64,000 bases of DNA from positions 25,730 to 89,729 of the forward strand of contig CAWKAN010000029.1 of NCBI GenBank assembly GCA_963847615.1. The letters run 5' to 3'. Of the stretch, positions 61,057 through 64,000 are shown in pieces (positions within the stretch are counted from its first letter, which is position 1; each line of letters starts with the position of its first letter). Origin of the DNA: Palsa-883 sp963847615. Its GTDB lineage: Bacteria; Pseudomonadota; Alphaproteobacteria; Acetobacterales; Acetobacteraceae. The notes under the pieces are model-generated. The model did no database searches and was not told the DNA's origin. It saw nothing but the letters and a program-made list of their open reading frames with translations. Position numbers and translations under genes: made by a program.

Positions 61057-61935
61057 ATGTTCAGCCGATCCTTGATGACCGCAGCGCTGGTGGGGTTGCT
61101 CGCGGCCGCTGCGTTGCCCGAAGCGCACGCCCAGCAACCCGCCAGCCCGGCGTCGCAACCGGCCACCCAATCGGGCTGGACATTCAACGTCGCGCCGTAT
61201 CTGTGGCTGCCGACCATCAACACCACCCTGAACTTTCCCCTGCCGCCGGCGCTGGACGGCAAGGTTCCCACCGAAGTGTCCGCCGGGCCGGGCGACTATC
61301 TTCCCAAGCTCAACTTCGCGGGGATGCTGGCGGCTGACGCGCAATACGGGCGGTTCTCGATCCTGACCGATTTCATCTACATGAACCTGAGCGCCAAGGG
61401 GACGCACATCAAGTCGGTGGACTTCGTTGGCCTGCCCTCCACGCCGATCTCGCGCTCGGTGCAGCTTGGCGCCAGCCTGACGCTGAAGGCCACGGTCTGG
61501 ACCCTGGCGGGCGGCTACACGGTGCTGCGCGGAGACTGGGGCAATCTCGACGTGCTTGTCGGGCTTCGCTACCTCGGGATCGACGCCAGAACCAATTACA
61601 ACCTTGCGCTGACACTGACGCCGCCGAACCGCGGCGGCGCGACGTTCGGCGGTGGCGGCAGCCTGTCCGGCAACGGCGACATCTGGAACGGGATCGGCGG
61701 CTTCCGCGGCCGCATCCGCCTCGGCGATACCGGGCTGTTCGTCCCGTATTATTTCGACATCGGTGCGGGGGGATCCAACCTGACCTGGCAGGTTGCCTCC
61801 GGCCTTGGCTACCAGACCGGCTGGGCCGGCGTGTCGCTCACCTACCGCTATTTGTCGTTCGAGCAGGGCAGCGGCGCCCTCGTGCAGCACCTGTCGATGG
61901 GCGGCCCGATGGTCATGGTGAACTTCAGCTTCTAG
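61057..61935 (+). CDS. Outer-membrane beta-barrel protein
   Basis: 292 residues with a signal peptide (MFSRSLMTAALVGLLAAAAL, cleavage after AHAQ). Alternating amphipathic strands follow: GWTFNVAPYLWLPTINTTLN, FSILTDFIYMNLSAKG, LTLKATVWTLAGGYTVL, WAGVSLTYRYLSFEQGSGAL, and the C-terminal Phe of VMVNFSF, recognised by the BAM machinery. It begins 15 nt after the sulfatase stop, so it may admit the sulfatase substrate or product through the outer membrane. That role is inference. No closer family assigned. Confidence 0.82.
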   Translation: MFSRSLMTAALVGLLAAAALPEAHAQQPASPASQPATQSGWTFNVAPYLWLPTINTTLNFPLPPALDGKVPTEVSAGPGDYLPKLNFAGMLAADAQYGRFSILTDFIYMNLSAKGTHIKSVDFVGLPSTPISRSVQLGASLTLKATVWTLAGGYTVLRGDWGNLDVLVGLRYLGIDARTNYNLALTLTPPNRGGATFGGGGSLSGNGDIWNGIGGFRGRIRLGDTGLFVPYYFDIGAGGSNLTWQVASGLGYQTGWAGVSLTYRYLSFEQGSGALVQHLSMGGPMVMVNFSF

Positions 61936-62046
61936 GGTGAGACAGGAAGGGGCTCTGCCGATCGAGGATGATGTCGCGTCCCGGGCCCGCGCGAATGTCG
62001 TTGGCCGTTGAATTTCTGCTGTGCATGGGGTAAGGGAGACAGGCTG

Positions 62047-62343
62047 ATGAAGCTGAACGCATGGCTGCTGGCAGCGGTGCCGGCGCTGGCTTTCGCGGGT
62101 GCTGCTCTGGCACAATATCCGATCATGGACATGGTGGCCAACAAGGTCATCCAGAAATACCAATCCTCGACCTGCGAGCAGTTGTGGCAGGAACGGGCGC
62201 AAGGGCAAGGCAAGCCGAAGCCCGAGCGGGAACAGCGCGCCGTCGAGATGCTGCGCCAGGATCCCGCCATGCGGGCGGCGTTCCTGAACAAGGTTGCGGC
62301 GCCGATCGCCAACAAGATGTTCGAATGTGGAATGATCCCATGA
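62047..62343 (+). CDS. Small exported protein of unknown function
   Basis: 98 residues: signal MKLNAWLLAAVPALAFAGAA (cleavage near ALAQ), then a helical, charged mature part IMDMVANKVIQKYQSSTCEQ, LWQERAQGQGKPKPEREQRA, VEMLRQDPAMRAAFLNKVAA and PIANKMFECGMIP. Two Cys residues could form a disulfide in the periplasm. ATG at 62047 is chosen over an upstream in-frame start that lacks a signal sequence. Its stop overlaps the ATG of the DUF2092 gene. Confidence 0.75.
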   Translation: MKLNAWLLAAVPALAFAGAALAQYPIMDMVANKVIQKYQSSTCEQLWQERAQGQGKPKPEREQRAVEMLRQDPAMRAAFLNKVAAPIANKMFECGMIP

Positions 62344-63263
62344 CCCCAGGATGCCACCTGCCGCGCCCCGCGCGTGCGGCAACGATGCCTTGCCGACTGC
62401 TCGGGCCGATGCTCGCGTTGGGCCTTGGCTTGCTGCTTGCGACCAGCGCCGGCGCGCAGACGCCGCCTGGTGCCAGCCAGGCGAAGCCGCCCCGGCCGGC
62501 GGCAAAAACCCATCCGGCGGCGCCGACGAAAATGGTGCTGGAGCCGCGGGCGCTGGACCTGCTCAAGGCGGCCTGCGCCCGGCTTGCGGCGGCGAAGTCG
62601 ATGGCGTTCACCGCCACGGTGAGCTACGAGTATCCGAGCCAGCTCGGGCCGCCGATCCAGTACACGATGCGCTATGACGTCGCGATGCAACGGCCGGACA
62701 AGCTCCGGGTGATCATTCCCGGCGACGGGCCGGCGTCCGAGTTCTATTACGACGGCAAGTCGATCATGGCCTATGCGCCGGCCGAGAACCTGGTCGCGGC
62801 CGCGCCGGCGCCGCCGACGATCGACGGCGCGCTGAAGACCGCATACGACACCGCCGACATCTTTTATCCGTTCACCGACCTGCTGGTGGCCGATCCCTAC
62901 GCCGCCATGACCAAGGGGGCGATCCTGGCATTCTATATCGGGCCGTCGGAGGTGGTCGGGGGGACCAAGACCGAGATGCTCGCGTGGGCCAATCCCGACG
63001 TGTTCCTGCAGATCTGGATCGGCGCCGAGGACAAGCTGCCGCGACGGATCCGCGCGGTTTACAGCGCCGACCCGGCGCAGTTGCGCCACCAACTGGACCT
63101 GTCGAACTGGCAGATCGATCCGGCGATCCCCGCGGACATGTTCACGTCGGACAAGGCCAACAGCGCGCGGCACATCGCGTTCGCCCGGCCAATGAGCGCG
63201 CGCCCACCGCCCCCCGGCCTGAACCCGCTCAAGAGCGCGAAGCCCGCGCCGAAGTCACCCTGA
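62340..63263 (+). CDS. DUF2092 family exported protein
   Basis: 307 residues. The N-terminus contains a signal segment (MLALGLGLLLATSAGAQ, residues 24-40) after a basic start; MPCRLLGP at residue 16 is an alternative initiator. The body fits DUF2092, a LolA/LppX-like half-barrel: LDLLKAACARLAAAKSMAFT, YTMRYDVAMQRPDKLRVIIP, SEFYYDGKSIMAYAPAENLV, LLVADPYAAMTK and DLSNWQIDPAIPADMF. Related folds carry lipophilic ligands between membranes. Start overlaps the previous stop by 4 nt, so the two are coupled. A Pro-rich tail ends the protein. Confidence 0.82.
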   Translation: MTPGCHLPRPARAATMPCRLLGPMLALGLGLLLATSAGAQTPPGASQAKPPRPAAKTHPAAPTKMVLEPRALDLLKAACARLAAAKSMAFTATVSYEYPSQLGPPIQYTMRYDVAMQRPDKLRVIIPGDGPASEFYYDGKSIMAYAPAENLVAAAPAPPTIDGALKTAYDTADIFYPFTDLLVADPYAAMTKGAILAFYIGPSEVVGGTKTEMLAWANPDVFLQIWIGAEDKLPRRIRAVYSADPAQLRHQLDLSNWQIDPAIPADMFTSDKANSARHIAFARPMSARPPPPGLNPLKSAKPAPKSP

Positions 63264-63277
63264 TGAGGTGGAGTGTC

Positions 63278-63961
63278 ATGAAAGCGATCGTCATTGCGCT
63301 CGGCGTCCTGCTCGCAGGCGTCGTTTGGTCGGATCCAGGCGCGGCGTGGACCTCGGCCAATCGATACGGTGGAAGCACGAGCCACAGCTATGGGGAAACC
63401 AGCCACACCAACGCCTATGGCGGTAGCACGTCGCATTCCTACGGCCAGGGCACCGAGCACACGAACATGTACGGCGGCAGCACCGGGCACGCCTACGGCG
63501 GCGGCACGGAACACACCAACGTCTACGGCGGCAGCACCGATGGCGCCTATGGCGCGGGCGTGGCGCACACCTATCCCTCGGGGGCGACGGCCTATCACCC
63601 ACCCGGCTACGTGGCCTATCCGGGCTATCCCGCCTATCACCCGCCGGTGGCGGTGCCGGACTACGCGGCGTCCGGCTGCTACGGCTGCGCCGCGGCGGCC
63701 GGCGCGATCGTCGGCGTGGCCGCCGGGGCCGCGGTGGCCTCGGCCAACACGGCCGCGGCGACCAACAGTGCCTACAATGCCGGGGTGGCCGCCGGCGCGG
63801 CGGGCGCATATGTGATCGGGGCAACCTACGCGATGCTGCCGTCCGGTTGCGTGACGCCCTCCGTGCAGGGCACGCCAACGTATTACCTGTGCGGCAACAC
63901 GTGGTTCCAGCCGACCTATGGCGCCAACGGCGTCTACTACCGGGTGGTGCCGACCCCCTGA
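63278..63961 (+). CDS. Exported Gly/His/Tyr repeat protein
   Basis: 227 residues: signal MKAIVIALGVLLAGVVWSDP (cleavage near GAAW), then four 18-residue repeats of the form YGGSTxHxYGxGTEHTNxY (residues about 28-98), a Tyr/Pro-rich segment (YHPPGYVAYPGYPAYHPPVA), an Ala/Gly hydrophobic stretch with CYGCAAAAGAIVGVAAGAAV, and a folded end with two Cys (SGCVTPSVQGTPTYYLCGNT). His-rich repeats may bind metal. ATG at 63278 follows GAGGTGGAG; an in-frame ATG at 63263 overlaps the previous stop. Last gene of the sulfatase cluster visible in the window. Confidence 0.8.
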   Translation: MKAIVIALGVLLAGVVWSDPGAAWTSANRYGGSTSHSYGETSHTNAYGGSTSHSYGQGTEHTNMYGGSTGHAYGGGTEHTNVYGGSTDGAYGAGVAHTYPSGATAYHPPGYVAYPGYPAYHPPVAVPDYAASGCYGCAAAAGAIVGVAAGAAVASANTAAATNSAYNAGVAAGAAGAYVIGATYAMLPSGCVTPSVQGTPTYYLCGNTWFQPTYGANGVYYRVVPTP

Positions 63962-64000
63962 TCCGCTGGCCTGCTCGCCGGCGAGACGACGCCGCAGTGT

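Overview
The window looks like a high-GC alphaproteobacterial chromosome, most likely Acetobacteraceae/Rhodospirillales. Support for this: an rRNA operon with tRNA-Ile(GAU) and tRNA-Ala(UGC) in the spacer, an alphaproteobacterial-type 23S intervening sequence with its own small ORF, GC-rich codon use, and gene types common in that group. The family assignment is inference from gene content; no tree was built.

Layout. 1-5.4 kb: minus-strand rRNA operon (16S, tRNA-Ile, tRNA-Ala, 23S running off the left edge), with a 444-bp intervening sequence in 23S helix 45. 6.1-7.7 kb: sugar-nucleotide epimerase and phosphoheptose isomerase. 8.1-20.9 kb: small-molecule metabolism (tandem FMN-dependent 2-hydroxyacid dehydrogenases, SMP-30 lactonase, thiolase, peptide-type ABC binding protein, M20 amidohydrolase, NIPSNAP protein, 3-hydroxybutyrate dehydrogenase, dapB). 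Four copies of a large composite palindrome of about 290-330 bp lie here, and an ORF-deleted group II intron sits at 16.8-17.5 kb. 21.1-26.5 kb: rpmI-rplT and pheST, split by a lower-GC insert with a DUF6338 membrane protein and two paralogous tiny proline-rich proteins. 26.5-31.4 kb: a scar of mobile DNA (chimeric pseudogene, resolvase, IS66 remnant, complete IS3-family element, DUF2971 gene). 31.4-35.4 kb: nrdA and a Na/Pi cotransporter. 35.8-37.1 kb: tRNA-Glu followed by phage and IS remnants.

37.3-55.8 kb: a very large two-partner-secretion (filamentous-haemagglutinin-type) protein with about 23 near-identical 369-bp repeats, followed 2 nt later by a TPR-CHAT lipoprotein with an intact His/Cys dyad. 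This pair is the best candidate for an uncharacterised surface system in the window. 55.9-56.9 kb: transposase remnants. 57.5-64.0 kb: a co-directional cluster with a formylglycine-generating enzyme translationally coupled to a Tat-type sulfatase, then a beta-barrel protein and three small exported proteins.

Five conserved reading frames are interrupted by single-base (+1) insertions (pheT, nrdA, and three sites in the adhesin repeats). The shared direction of the error suggests sequence errors at some or all of these sites, so the joined frames are reported.
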